NCBI RefSeq assembly: GCF_008831285.2
Contig: NC_045142.1
Coordinates: 15,875,354-15,939,353 of the forward strand
Direction: 5' to 3'
Length of the DNA stretch: 64,000 bases
Source: Nymphaea colorata
Taxonomy: Eukaryota > Streptophyta > Magnoliopsida > Nymphaeales > Nymphaeaceae
Positions 1 to 11,132 of the stretch are shown here, one piece after another; within the stretch, counting starts at the first letter, position 1; each line of letters begins with the position of its first letter. The translations under genes were made by a program, and so were the position numbers. The notes below the pieces were generated by a model. The model was not told where the DNA came from. It did no database searches and saw nothing but the letters and a program-made list of their open reading frames with translations.

Positions 1-297
1 ACTCGTCTAACATACTTCAACAATCATGACCTGAAGGTCTGGATGTAGAAAAAATGCCCTTCACAGGCAAAAAAGTTCATAAAATCAAATAAAAAAGAAA
101 CTGCCGACATGCATAAAGACACATATGGAGTAAGAGAGAGAGAGATCAACCTCAACAAGCCAGTCTATAAGGATTGCCCGCATAGCTGGAGAAATATCTT
201 GTTGAACCATACTCATGTAATTATGGGATGGCTTGCGCTTCAACTAGAGATATAACAATATGTCAATACTGATCAAGAAACCAGATGGCATCAAAGC
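1..297. other. unassigned non-coding DNA
   Basis: No coding frame or recognisable repeat is seen. A short GA-microsatellite lies near 131-147. The last eight bases (290-297, ATCAAAGC) are the left target-site duplication of the element that follows. Confidence 0.5.
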
Positions 298-328
298 TAG
301 GGGTGGGCATCGGGCCAGGCCGGGCCGG

Positions 329-448
329 CGGCCCGGCCTGCTAAAACCCGGCCCGGCGGCCCGGCCTGCTAAAACCCGGCCCGGCGGCCCGACCTGCTAA
401 AACCCGGCCCGGCGGCCCGACCTGCTAAAACCCGGCCCGGCGGCCCGG
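329..448. repeat. 28-bp GC-rich minisatellite, about 4 copies
   Basis: The unit (GGCCCGGCCTGCTAAAACCC followed by GGCCCGGC) repeats head to tail with only G/A and C/T differences. It lies just inside the left inverted repeat of the hAT-type element. Confidence 0.85.
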
Positions 449-449
449 C

Positions 450-1215
450 TTGCGAGAACGGGGAGAGCGACGGGAAGAGGGGAGAGGGGGAGGCGAGAAG
501 AGGGGAGAGAGGGAGACGGGAAAGGGGGACGAGAGCAGAGAAGACGGTAGAGGGGGAGATGGGAAACAGGAGAGGAACCAGAGGGGAGCGGGAGAGGGAA
601 CCAGAGGGAGAGGGGGAGACGGGAGAGGGAGAGGGAGAAAGGAAGGGGGAGGGAGAGGGAGAAAGGAAGGGGGAGGGAGCGGGGGAGAGGGGGAGACGGG
701 AGAGGGAGAGGGAGAAAGGAAGGGGGAGGGAGCGGGGAGAGGGAACCAGAGGGGAGACGGGAGCGGAGAAGACGGGAGACGGAAGAGGGAACCAGAGGGG
801 AGCGGGAGAGGGAACAAGAGGGGGAGACGGGAGAGGGAACCAGCGCGTAGACGGGAGAGGGAATGAGGGGGAGACGGGAGAGGGAAGCAGAGGGGAGACG
901 GGAGAGGTAACGAGGGGGAGTGGGAGCAGAGAGGGAGAGGGAACCTGGTGGGGTCACACCACCGAGGGCCGTCACGAGGCTGCTCCAACACCGGCGATGC
1001 GCCAGGATATGGCCGCTCGAAGGTAGGCACGTAACAGAACTAGAGGGGGGAGAGGGTGCAGAGAGGGAACCAGAGGGGGACGGGAAGGGAGAGAGAGAAG
1101 AGGGAGAGGGAACCAGAGGGGAGCGGGAGAGGGGAGACAAGAGAGGGAACCAGAGGGGAGAAGACGGGAGACGGAGAAGACGAGAGACGGGAGAGGGAAC
1201 CAGAGGGGAGCGGGA
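450..1215 (+). repeat. purine-strand-biased degenerate minisatellite
   Basis: For about 770 bases the plus strand is almost entirely G and A. It is built from variants of GGGAGAGGGAACCAGAGGGG, GAGGGGGAGACGGGAGAGGG and GAGAAAGGAAGGGGGAGGGA. A less biased interruption lies at about 945-1040. Extreme strand asymmetry of this kind is typical of sequences able to form triplex (H-DNA) or G-quadruplex structures. That property is inferred. Confidence 0.8.
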
Positions 1216-1320
1216 GAGGGAGTCGGGCCTGGCGGGCCGCCGCCGGGCCACCCTCTTGGGCCCAGGCCCGGCCCGGGACTGCTGCCGGGCTGGCTTATCG
1301 GGCCCGGGCCCGGCCCGGGC

Positions 1321-1401
1321 CAGGTTTTCCCCGGCCCAGGCCCGGACCAGGTTTTCCCCGGCCCAGGCCCGGACCAGGTTTTCCCCGGCCCAGGCCCGGG
1401 C
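1321..1401. repeat. 27-bp minisatellite, 3 copies
   Basis: Three consecutive near-identical units begin CAGGTTTTCCCCGGCCCAGG. They sit at the right end of the hAT-type element, next to CCGGGCC-rich sequence. Confidence 0.85.
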
Positions 1402-1460
1402 CCAATCAAGCCGGGCCGGGCCGGCGGCGGCCCGGCCCGACGCCCAGGCCTAATCAAAGC

Positions 1461-2930
1461 TAAGAAAAACAAATTTAACAATATGACATAATTCATCAAT
1501 GAAATCATCAGTTCAACCTCTGTTTGTGCATGTGCATGTGAGTGCGTGCAAGCTGCACAGCTTTGGTGCTGTTTATTGTGCTTGAAACAAAGGTGTTCTA
1601 GCACTACTGTATTGCCTCACTAAATCTTGCTTCTCGTGAGAAAACCATTCAATATATCCATGCTTATAGCTATCAATACTATTTCATCTCAGTATAAAAA
1701 GGAGTCAAAGCCAAAATATTGACTATATTCTCAAATATCTTGTTCTGATATCATGGTCTGTTGCATGCTGAAAGGGAAAGCTGCATCCGAACAATCAAAA
1801 TCACCTTTCCAAAATAGATGATCAGTCTATTTTGAGCTATTTTAGCACTGGTCGTCCTTTTATGCCATTTGTGGGATTTATGGGATTAGCCTCACAAAAC
1901 CTATTTGGAAGATTCAATATATGCAAACCAGAGATTGAATTTTTCCTTCAACAGTTTTTGAACATTAGAAGCCAACCTTTTCCATTCTTTCTCCCTCTCA
2001 ACCATCTAGAAGTTTTTTAGTTTTCTAAATTCTATGAAAATTGATACATGATGGATTATTCTTCTTGCTGCACGTCAAGAAGCAAAAATTAGGAAAGTTG
2101 TCTACACATCAACCAAAGGACATCCCCACACACCTTGGATCCTTCATTTCAAAGTTCAAACACAAAAACAAATCATTTTAACATTCCTGCAGTTAATTCA
2201 GTCATCAAAGTCTCATTGTTGACAGGATTTGGCAGCAGGATTGGCAGAATTACAGTATCCTTAACTGAGACTGTTCAGTTAGAATACCGCAACAGCCACC
2301 TATTCAGCCTGTAAACGAAAATCTCATCTACGAAAGAATCTGCTGTTCTGTCTAACTAGTCCTTTTATTAGATAGTTGACCTATTCCACAAAATAAAGAA
2401 GTGTGTGCTCTATAGCATAACTGAAATGATACAGCATGCCATTTTAATGTTTTAACATATGCATATGTCCTTACAGAACTAAAATGCTTCTATTGTTTAG
2501 TATACAGAAAAAGATAAAAGTCTGTCTATCCTCCAGGCAAAGTTAACTGTCTGAAAGGCACATTACAGGATCAGGGATTCTATTAGATATAGGTCTTGCC
2601 ACAACACTGACCTCAGCCTCCTGTAATAAGCATAGATCTGTGAGGCATAAAGGCTACACATATGAGGATCCTTATGGTCAACATCAATATCTATAATGTG
2701 CATGGCAGTTGAATTTTGGAGTTCCATGTCAACATGATTGACTGCATCGCCTGATTAAAACACTGAAACATTCATTATCACGATTACAGAAAATATTGTC
2801 CACCAATCATCTAATTCTACTATAAGACAATAATCCAAAAACTAGAATTGACTACCATAAACAAATAAGGAGGCCATTTTATTGAAGGAAAATGTTTTAG
2901 TATTGGCAAAAAAGTTTCAAAAAAATTGTG
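1461..2930. other. intergenic, no gene recognised
   Basis: AT-rich sequence with stop codons in all frames. The longest plus-strand frame (1832-2020, 62 codons) matches nothing I recognise. No LTR, primer site or RNA gene is seen. Confidence 0.5.
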
Positions 2931-2934
2931 TGCC

Positions 2935-3248
2935 CTTGCCTAAATCTTAAAAATATGTAAAATCTTTTCCATGGCATAACTTTTACAATAATAATTGGTT
3001 TTTCCTTAAAACAATGAGGCAAAGCTTTTCCCTCCAAAAAGAGGGAATTTTTTTTTACCAAACTTTCACATGCAAAATTAGGCTAATGTAACACTAATTG
3101 TAAGTAAAAAATTAAGCAAAAGTTTCAACCTCTTTTTGGAGGCAAAAGGTTTTGCCTCATTTTTAAAGCGAAAAGAGATATTGTCATAAAAGTTTTATCA
3201 TGGCAAGAATTTTGACAATGCTTAATAGTTGTAGGCAAAATCAGAGGG
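2935..3248. mobile_element. foldback / MITE-like inverted repeat
   Basis: Two arms of about 110-120 bases (about 2935-3045 and 3129-3248) are imperfect reverse complements around a core of about 80 bases. The best-matched inner portion reads AATGAGGCAAAGCTTTTCCC at 3013 against AATGAGGCAAAACCTTTTGC on the opposite strand from the right arm. The next bases, CTCCAAAAAGAGG, are common to both. The outer parts share blocks such as CTTTTGCCTA and CCATG. No clear target duplication is found, so the superfamily is open. This may be the hairpin of a decayed MITE. Confidence 0.6.
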
Positions 3249-3589
3249 ACCAAAAATTCCTTTTTTTTTTTCATTCTAGTTAGCGGTGTGTGTGGTATTA
3301 TCAATGTGGTAGAAGATGTTGTGCTCGACTCGGCTCGTGTTCACCCCTACTTGCAAAGTCTATATTTTACCTGAATTGATTGAGTTAAGACTTTTAGACA
3401 GCTTTAGTTAGAGTCGTGTAGGCATCTTTCAGTCTTTCAAAGTTGTTCATATTCAGTTGCCATCCACCATAGGTCCAGTTTAGAAAGCACAAATTTCAAA
3501 GTAGGTATTATTTTAGTTGTTTCCTGTTTCATGTAGTAGAGATCGGTTTCAGTTCTACAATGAGAAGTCTATCATCTGGCAGGAAAGGG
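3249..3589. other. intergenic, no gene recognised
   Basis: AT-rich, with a T-run at about 3261-3271. No coding frame is supported. The following dispersed repeat becomes recognisable at about 3590. Confidence 0.4.
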
Positions 3590-4575
3590 TTATGAAGCCT
3601 TAATTTGAACTTTTCAAATGCTGAGAATAAACCTTTATTCATAATGAAATAGAATGTTGACAAAGATGGAATAAGTCGCCACATGAACCATTCGCGGTAA
3701 CAATAAACCATTCAATCTGAACTAACAAACAATCAACCAGAGCTCAACCCTGAACTAATGCTAACTACTCTTTAGATTCCAACTCCAATGCAAGGGTTTC
3801 AACTTGCGAAATCGAAGCAACTAGAAGTCAAGATAACGCAATAGTTAGTATGTCTAATAAAGTGAATAAAGTCCAAGACAAGGAAAAGCAATAATTATTA
3901 TGTCTAATAAAGTGAATAAACCTATTCCTAGTTACACAACATTCCTTCTTAGCACTAATTGATGTAAAAGATATTATAAAATATCATATAGCAAAATTAA
4001 ATGATGACCAAAACTACACCTAAAAAGACACAACTTATGAAAATACCTCTAAACTGAAGGAAGGTCGTGCAGATCAAAGGCCTAGCTCTCTGACCCGCAT
4101 AACAGAAGTGCAAGATACTGCTGCAATAAATGCAATCTGTAATTTTCAGGCAGATTCTGTAATTTGCCTGAAACAGATGGTTACCAGTCTCAAAAACCAA
4201 TGAGAAGGAAGGTTTGAATGCTGACACTTCTAGCAATCAGTTACATTTTCAGAACTTGAAAATCAGTTGTGTTTTATAAAAAATATCTGCATTATGGTAC
4301 AGAGAACAAATACAATTATGTAATTTTCTGTAAATCAGAATGCAGAATGGGCATTAAATTCATATTAAATGACATCAAATTTTCATCAAAATTGATCTCT
4401 GGAATATACGCATATTGACCTGGCTGCTTTTAAAATTTCATCACGAAATTCTCTTATTTGCCGTATGCAAAATCTATTCTCCACTTAATGTAGCACTCTG
4501 GCGGATCACACATTCAAATTAAAACAGCATAATACATGCCCTAAAAATCTATGATGAAAAATGTTTAGGATATAA
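3590..4575. repeat. dispersed repeat A, copy 1, left part
   Basis: This stretch matches 30268-31305 over its whole length with scattered substitutions and small indels. Shared blocks include GCCTAGCTCTCTGACC, GACATCAAATTTTCATCAAA and CCTAAAAATCTATGATGAAA. It is interrupted at 4576 by a copia element and resumes at 11595. The class of repeat A is unknown; no coding frame is seen in either copy. Confidence 0.75.
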
Positions 4576-5033
4576 TGTAGGGATCATTTGGTGGGCCAGC
4601 ATATGTCAATGAGGAATTCCAGACATTATGGCTATCTTAATGTAAATATCTGGTTAAGCGATTGCATTTTGGGATATCACGTCATTTTATATGGTATGAG
4701 GTATTTTTATAATGTATAGACACCTATACGCAATTACGGATTCTTTGATGGATTGAATCCGAAATTGCTCATAATATAAAAGGTAGTGGTCCCTAGGGTC
4801 ATGCAGGGAGTTGAAACATCGTTTTCTAGGGTTGTCTCTTCCCCATCTGAGAGAAACCACACGCGCTCACGCACAGACCCTGGAAGATCCTAGACATCAT
4901 CGTCCACTTGTTCGAATGGATTCAGGTATGCTTCCGCTACAGTTAAAGTTTTGATTCAGTGATTTAGCATGAACGAGATCCTGCTTTAGGGCATATTCAT
5001 TTGTTTGTATATGCATGAGGAAATCTCCCATCA
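4576..5033 (+). repeat. 5' LTR of copia-1
   Basis: Starts TGTAGGGATC and ends ...CTCCCATCA, giving the standard TG...CA termini. A probable promoter lies in the AT-rich part around CATAATATAAAAGG (about 4771-4784), which contains a TATA-like string. It is followed directly by the primer-binding site. Confidence 0.9.
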
Positions 5034-5035
5034 AT

Positions 5036-5047
5036 TGGTATCAGAGT
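5036..5047 (+). other. primer-binding site, tRNA-iMet
   Basis: TGGTATCAGAGT, two bases after the 5' LTR, matches the complement of the 3' end of plant initiator tRNA-Met (TGGTATCAGAGC) at 11 of 12 bases. It marks where minus-strand DNA synthesis would start. Confidence 0.9.
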
Positions 5048-5107
5048 CTATGTTTATTGCTGAATCATTGGATTTTATGGGTTAATTGTTGAAGCATCCG
5101 TACAATT

Positions 5108-5473
5108 TTGGATGAACTTTGTGCGTTCTTTCTCTTCATCTCTTCTACTTTCTTTTTTCCCCTATCCGTTGCCAGTGGGTTGCTGGCGGGGGACGGTGGT
5201 GGTTTCATGCTCTCCCTCCCGCACCGTACGGACGGTCGATCGAGCCCTTCGAATCCTATGGACACCGCGTTTCTCCTTCTTCCCGTCGAAGTTCGACCTT
5301 GCTACCATTGTCTCTCCGGGCGACCAGAGCCCTTCTTCTCCATGGGAGCCAAGTCGTTGAAGCACTGCCTCTGGTGGCTCATCGTCCTTGCAATCGCCGC
5401 GCTTGTCGTGGCCACCGTTGTCTTCACCATCGGTCTCACTCTCTCACCACAATGGTCAGCCGAAGAGGAATAG
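5108..5473 (+). CDS. unrecognised 121-residue ORF in the copia-1 leader, possible captured gene piece
   Basis: An open frame lies between the primer-binding site and gag, where copia elements normally carry only leader. It is visibly GC-richer than the surrounding DNA. The translation has a signal-like hydrophobic start (residues 5-27). A clear 23-residue membrane segment (about 88-110, LWWLIVLAIAALVVATVVF) precedes a short acidic tail (SAEEE). The segment beginning at Met79 (MGAKSLKHC) with the membrane span looks most gene-like, in the style of single-span plant membrane proteins. I do not recognise the family. It could be a host gene fragment picked up by the element, or chance coding in GC-rich DNA. 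Other frames over the same bases are less protein-like. Confidence 0.3.
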   Translation: MDELCAFFLFISSTFFFPLSVASGLLAGDGGGFMLSLPHRTDGRSSPSNPMDTAFLLLPVEVRPCYHCLSGRPEPFFSMGAKSLKHCLWWLIVLAIAALVVATVVFTIGLTLSPQWSAEEE

Positions 5474-5489
5474 GGAGGGGCATGCCAAA

Positions 5490-5690
5490 CGGTGAAACCG
5501 CTCGCGCGGTAAGCGGTCAGACCCGGGTCCGGTCTGACACGGGTCGGGTCATGTCAGACACGATCCAGATCCATAAGAATTAATTTTTTTTTGCCGCCTA
5601 CCACGTTAAGAATTTCGGATCCGGGTCGGGTCATGTCAGACCCACCCCATATCCATACGGCTTAAATTTTGAAAATAGAGTTCTTTTTTG
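5490..5690. repeat. GC-rich repeated motif in copia-1 leader
   Basis: Two copies of GGGTCGGGTCATGTCAGACa/c occur at about 5541-5561 and 5623-5643. Related GGGTCCGGTCTGACACGGGT lies just before the first. This looks like part of a separate repeat that entered the leader. Its identity is unknown. Confidence 0.4.
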
Positions 5691-5990
5691 TCAAACCGAT
5701 TCTCAAGAGAATCAAACCAGTTCATTCGTTTTAAGATCGATTCAATTCGATTCAGAACCGGCTCGTATTTTTTGGAGCCGATTCAATTCAAATTTAAAAC
5801 GGTTCTTACCGATTCAGACCCTTTTCAAACCGATTCAGTTGATTTTTAGACCGATTCAGGGCTTTTCAGACCGGTTCATTCAGTTTTAAAACCGATTTTA
5901 GTCATTTTTTAACCGGTTCAATGGGTTTCAGAATCGATTTGGTCTATTTTTGATCGGTTCGGTCTATTTTTAAACCAGTTCAGCCCTATT
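5690..5990. repeat. degenerate array of ACCGATTCAG / ACCGGTTCA motifs
   Basis: Variants of ACCGATTCAG, ACCGGTTCA and ATCGGTTCGG recur about every 20-30 bases, separated by T-rich spacers. At least a dozen occurrences are visible. This is inside the copia-1 leader, before gag. Confidence 0.6.
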
Positions 5991-6700
5991 TAGGGACATG
6001 TGGGTGTTTTAGTTGCGGTTTAAGAATGATACGAGCCATTTTAAGGCGAATTCAGTGGTTCTTAACCCACTTAAGCACAATTATGGTACCGGTTTATAAA
6101 ATTTTGGACTCTTTTGAGCCTATTTCATTGAACCATTTGGTTTTGAATTCAATGTAAGACAATTTTGTATGTAAATTTTAATATATGTATCATGTTTTGC
6201 ATATTATTAAAATTGTGAGTGTACCTTAGATGAATATTTAGACTATGAATCTAATCTTTGGTCATGTCTATTGTTCAAAATGAGTAGATTTATACTTTAT
6301 GTCACCAAAGCGACCTCTGTTGTAGGAATTCGCATGTTTCGAATATTAGATGATAGTATACTTAATCCATGCAGGTAATGATCAACCCAAAGGAGGATTG
6401 TTGCTTGGTCAGGTTTAAGCATACATGGCAATGAATATGTGATAATTTTTAGGTTTCCTTGTGAATAGTGAGTCAATCCAAAGATGAGTTCGTTATTTTC
6501 CAGGGCTAATTATCTATATTCACTGTCGACCAAGAATACCACTTGCAGTTAATATTTCAATCCAAAGATTGGATATTAATGTTGCACCGGTACTTTGTGA
6601 TTGAATTTAGGCCATTGTATTTAAATTCATTTATATTTGTTATTTCATTTATGTACATATATTGATTGTGAGCATGTTTGATATTTTTTGCTCTTTGTAC
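5991..6700 (+). other. copia-1 leader, non-coding
   Basis: AT-rich leader sequence between the motif array and gag. No supported ORF. The phrase 'caatccaaagattggatat' type repeats suggest local duplications, but nothing is clearly tandem. Confidence 0.4.
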
Positions 6701-6703
6701 AGT

Positions 6704-7480
6704 GAGTTATACTTCCCTGATATCTGCGAATTTGAGTACTATTCCTGAGTTAAATGGTTCAAATTTTAAGTATTGGAAAGAAATTGTTATGACTGTTGGG
6801 TTGCATGGATTTAGACCTTGCATTTAGGGAGTCGTCCCCACCTGAGTTAACAGATGAAAGTTCTCATGAGGATAAGCAGAACTTTGAATGATGGGAGCAC
6901 TCAAACCGTATGTATCTAATGATAATGAAGAAATAAATTCCAAAAAACTTTAGGGGTTCAATTACTGAAAAGGCTAGTGCCAAGACATTTTTTGAAGAAA
7001 TTGAAAAACATTTTGCTAAAAACGAAAAGGCTGAAACAAGTACTCTTTTGTGTAAACTTGTGACGCTGAAATATAAAGGCAAGGGGAACATACGAGAGCA
7101 CATTATGAAAATATCTCATCTTGCTTCAAAACTACATGCACTAGGTCTGAAATTACCTGAAGATTTCATAATGCATATGGTTCTCCTTTCTCTTCCACCA
7201 CAGTATAGACTGTTTAAAATTAGTTATAACTATCAGAAGAAGAAACAGACTCTTAATGAGCTCATTTCGCACTGTGTGGATGAAGAGGAGAGATTGAAGC
7301 ATGATAAGATAAGAGTGTTTACTTGGCTACTACGCCTAAAAATAAAAAAAAAGACTATTAAGGAAGTTGTAGTTGGCAATTCATCCATTAAGAAATAGAA
7401 GAAGCACAAGAAAGACAAATTAGACTGCTTCTTTTGCAAGGGTATGAAGAAGGATTATACCAAGTATCACACATGTCATG
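6704..7480 (+). pseudogene. copia-1 gag, broken
   Basis: Nucleocapsid/capsid polyprotein of a copia element (UBN2-type gag family), which would coat the RNA in cytoplasmic virus-like particles. The N-terminal signature LNGSNFKYWKEIV is readable at about 6751-6790. The typical gag core (ending ISHLASKLHALGLKLPEDF and LNELISHCVDEEERL) is open at 7048-7398. Near 7425-7470 a degenerate zinc knuckle begins CFFCKG, but the spacing and the histidine are disturbed. Stops occur at about 6826 and 7396, and the frame changes before 7048. The product cannot be functional. Confidence 0.8.
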
Positions 7481-7481
7481 A

Positions 7482-10400
7482 TTGAAAGGTACACTTCTCA
7501 CTTTGGTTTCTTCTGAGGTTAATTTAATTTCAGTACCCCGACACACTTGGTGGGTAGATTCGGGTGCTACTACTCACATAAATGTTTCTATGCAGCGCTA
7601 CCTAAATTGTCGGACGCCAAATGATGCTGAAAGATTCGACTATGTGAGCGATGGCAAGAAGGCGAAGGTTGATGCTATAACAGATTTTCAGTTATTGTCA
7701 AAGACTGTATGTTATTTAAATTTGACAGAAACTTATGTAGTACCGTCTTTTAGACGGAATTTGATTTCTATTTTTTTATTGGACAAATTTGGTTATTATT
7801 GTTTCATTGAAGGTAGTAAATTTAAGTTGTTTCTGCACTCCAATTTGATTGCCACTGGTTCTTTGTCTGGTAGCGATAACCTCTATTTGCTTGATACGAT
7901 TGCTTCATATCATGAAACATTGCATGTTACGTCTAGTGGTACTAAAAGAAAATTAGCAAATGAGAATTCTGCTATGTTGTGGCATAGGCGCTTTGGACAT
8001 ATCTCTGAAAAGAGGATCAAAAGGCTTATGTAGAATGAAATTCTTGAATCCTTTGATTTTGCAGACTTTAATATTTGCGTTGAATGTATAAAAAGAAAAC
8101 AAACAAACATTAAGAGAACATGTGCAACTAGAGCTTCAGACGTCTTAAAACTGATTCATACATATGTTTGTGGTCTATTCCCTTCGACTTGTTGGAATGA
8201 ACAACAATATTTTAACACGTTCATAGACGACTATTCTCGTTATGGTTACCTGTATTTGATTCATGATAAGTCTCAATCCTTAGATGTTTTCAAATCATTT
8301 AAAGCTGAAATTGATAATTAATTAGGCAAAATGATTAAAGCCGTTAGATCTGACCGTGGTGGTGAATACTATAGTAGATTTTATGGATCATGTGAACAAC
8401 ATCCAGGCCCTTTCTTTGAGTATTTAGAGGAATGCAGTATAGTCCCTCAATACACAATGCTGGGTTCTCCCAAAATGAATGGTGTAGCTGAGAGACGAAA
8501 TCAGACTCTTATGGATATGGTGAGAAGTATGATAAAGCATTCTACCTTACCGGAGTCCCTCCGGAGAGAGACATTAAAGACTGCAGCTTATATTATCAAT
8601 AGAATGCCATCAAAAGCAGTACCGAAAACCCCATATGAATTATGAACAAGCAAAATGCCTAGTATGAAGCACTTTCATATTTGGGGATGTCCAGCTGAAG
8701 CAAGGTCATATAAACCAAATGAAAGAAAACTGGACTCTATGACGATTAGCTGTTATTTTGTTGGATATTTCTGAAAGATCAATGAGTTATAAGTTTTATA
8801 ATTCAACCAGTAAGTCTTTCTTTGAAACGAGAAATGACAATTTCTTTGAAGATATTGAGTTTAGGGGAGGTGATCAGGTTAAAAGCATTGTCTTTGAAGA
8901 TGGACCTGAGTCTACTCATACAGATGTTGTAAGCAATAGTCAGGTCTTCATTCCTGCAATTGTTCCATCAACATATTCAGAAGAAGACAATGATGATAGT
9001 CTCCCTATTCAAACCATTGAAAAACAAACTCAACAACCTCAAGAAAATCAGGTAGAGGTGCCACTGAGGAGATCCACTAGAGAGAGGACAAGCACAATTT
9101 CAAATGATTTTGTCTATCACCAAGAACATGATGTTGATATGGGCTTAATAGAGGATGATCCTATTAACCTCCAGCAAGCGATAAAGAGTTCTAAATCTCC
9201 TAAGTGAATAGATGCCATGAATGAAGAAATAAAGTCTATGATAGATAATGACATATGAGACGTTGTTTCCTTGTCTGAAGGTATGAAACCCATTGATTGT
9301 AAATGGATATTTAAAACCAAAAGGAATTCATTAGGAAGCATCGAAAAGTGTAAGGCATGTCTTGTCACAAAGGGCTTTACTCAAAAGGAATGCATTGATT
9401 ATACAAAGATTTTCTCTCTAGCTTCGTCGAAAGACTCTTTCAGGACCATAATGGCACTTGTGGCTCATTTTGACTTAGATGTGCATCAGATAGATGTAAA
9501 GAGCGTTTTTAAATGGAGACATTGATGAAACGATATATATGGTGCAATCAGAAAACTTTGTTTTAGGAGATGCAAAGAAAATAGTCTGCAAACTCAAGAA
9601 ATCTATCTATGGGCTAAAACAAACTTTCCGTCAGTGGTATTACAAATTTAATCAAGTTATAGTTTCATTTGGTTTCGAGACTAATATGGTTGATGAATGT
9701 GTATACCAAAAGTTCAGTGGAGGTAAATTTATCTTTCTGGTTTTATATGTCGATGATATATTGCTGGCAAGTAATGATGTGGGTATATTGCATGAAACTA
9801 AGAAATTTTTATCAACAAAGTTTGATATGAAGGATCTTGGTGATGCATCTTTTGTATTGGGGATCCGGATATTTTGAGATTGTTCTCGGGATATTGTTGG
9901 ATTATCACAAAAGTCCTACATTGCTAAGGTGCTTTAGCGATATAGCATGAAAGATTGCAAACCAGGAGATACTCCAGTTGCTAGAGGAGACAAGTTTAGT
10001 CTAAAATAGTGCCCTAAAAGTGAACTTGAATATAAATAAGTGGAAAAGATTCCTATTCGTCTGTTGTGAGAAGCCTTATGTATGTTCAGGTTTGTACTCG
10101 TCCAGATATTGCATTTATCGTTGGAATGTTAGGCAAATACTTAAGTAGTCCTGGTATGGATAATTGAAAAGCAGCCAAAAGAGTATTCAGATATTTACAA
10201 AGAACAAAAGATTTTATGCTCACATACAAGAAGTCAGACCAGTTGGAGATCATTGGGTATTCAGATTCTGACTTTGCTGGGTGCCAAGACAGTAGAAAGT
10301 CTACTTCAGGCTATGTATTTCTATTGGATGGAAGAGCTATCTCATGAAAAAGTGTCAAGCAAACACTAGTAGCTACTTCAACCATGACAATAGAATTCAT

Positions 10401-10737
10401 AGCATGTTACGAGGCATCTAATCATGCCTTGTGGTTGCAGAATTTTGTCACAGAGCTGCGCATTATGAATGGTGTAGAAAGACCACTAAAGTTATTGTGT
10501 GACAATAATTCAGCAGTCATGTACTCCAATAACAGCTGCAGTTTGTCAAAGTCAAAGCACATCGACATTAAGTTTTTGGCTATTAAAGAGAAAATACAGA
10601 ATGGTCAGGAGTCTTTAGAGCATATTAGGACAAACTCTATGATTGCGGATCCGCTTACTAAAGGTTTAACACCTAAGGTTTTTCACGAACATGTTGTTTG
10701 TATGGGGGTTTTATCCTTGGATGATGTGCTGGTTTAG
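7482..10737 (+). pseudogene. copia-1 pol (protease, integrase, RT, RNase H), broken
   Basis: Domains appear in the Ty1/copia order. Protease: WWVDSGATTHI near 7548. GAG-pre-integrase: MLWHRRFGHISEKR near 7975. Integrase core: FIDDYSRYGY near 8224 and VRSDRGGEYY near 8343, then GVAERRNQTL near 8481. Reverse transcriptase: CKWIFKTKRN near 9298 and LYVDDILLAS near 9745. RNase H: YSDSDFAGCQDSRKSTSGY near 10260 to the end of the last open piece at 10737. At least seven in-frame stops or shifts break it (for example 8031, 8320, 8643, 9205, 9256, 9524 and 9877). The element can encode no full polyprotein. Confidence 0.88.
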
Positions 10738-11121
10738 TGGGAGTTTGTATTTTATTTGCTCTTATGTATAGACACATATTTAGTTTTTTGCATAATATAG
10801 TTTAAAGTTCTTTGGTTTCATTCTGTGTTCGTGTTTTTGATATCCATAAGGTTTTAAAGTAGAACGAGTTGAGAATAGACATGTTGTAATCACATTACAT
10901 GTAATTCTCATGCTATATATCCATACTAGATCTATGTCATTGATTATGTCAACATTTGTGATCATTGAAGGTTTAGCTGATTTCAATATAGCGAAAGCTG
11001 TTTTGGTTCTATGTTGATATGATCATGGACGAGATTGATGAAAATGACGTTTAATAAGATAGCAATTATGAGCTTCTAAGGTTTTATGTAATGTCTGAAT
11101 GTATAAAGACATATTTGGCCC

Positions 11122-11132
11122 AAGTGGAAGAT
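11122..11132 (+). other. polypurine tract of copia-1
   Basis: AAGTGGAAGAT lies immediately before the 3' LTR start (TGTAAGGATT). It is the usual copia-type second-strand primer site. Confidence 0.75.

Larger units (their letters stand above)
298..1452. mobile_element. non-autonomous hAT-superfamily DNA transposon
   Basis: The element is flanked by a perfect 8-bp direct repeat, ATCAAAGC, at 290-297 and 1453-1460. Its ends are imperfect terminal inverted repeats: TAGGGGTGGGCATCGGGCC on the left, and TAGGCCTGGGCGTCGGGCC read inward from the right (16 of 19 bases match). An 8-bp duplication with YARNG-like termini is the signature of hAT elements. The 1.15-kb interior carries no transposase: it is a 28-bp GC repeat, a long purine-biased tract and a 27-bp GC repeat. 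Long frames here on both strands are low-complexity Arg/Glu/Gly or Ser/Pro/Leu translations and are not genes. Movement would have needed a transposase from elsewhere. The superfamily call is firm; the family is unknown. Confidence 0.85.

Noticed and set aside
397-1604. Seven overlapping open frames of 135-284 codons on both strands
   Set aside because: They translate GC- and GA-rich minisatellites into Ser/Pro/Leu or Arg/Glu/Gly repeats, with no domain. They lie inside the hAT-type element.
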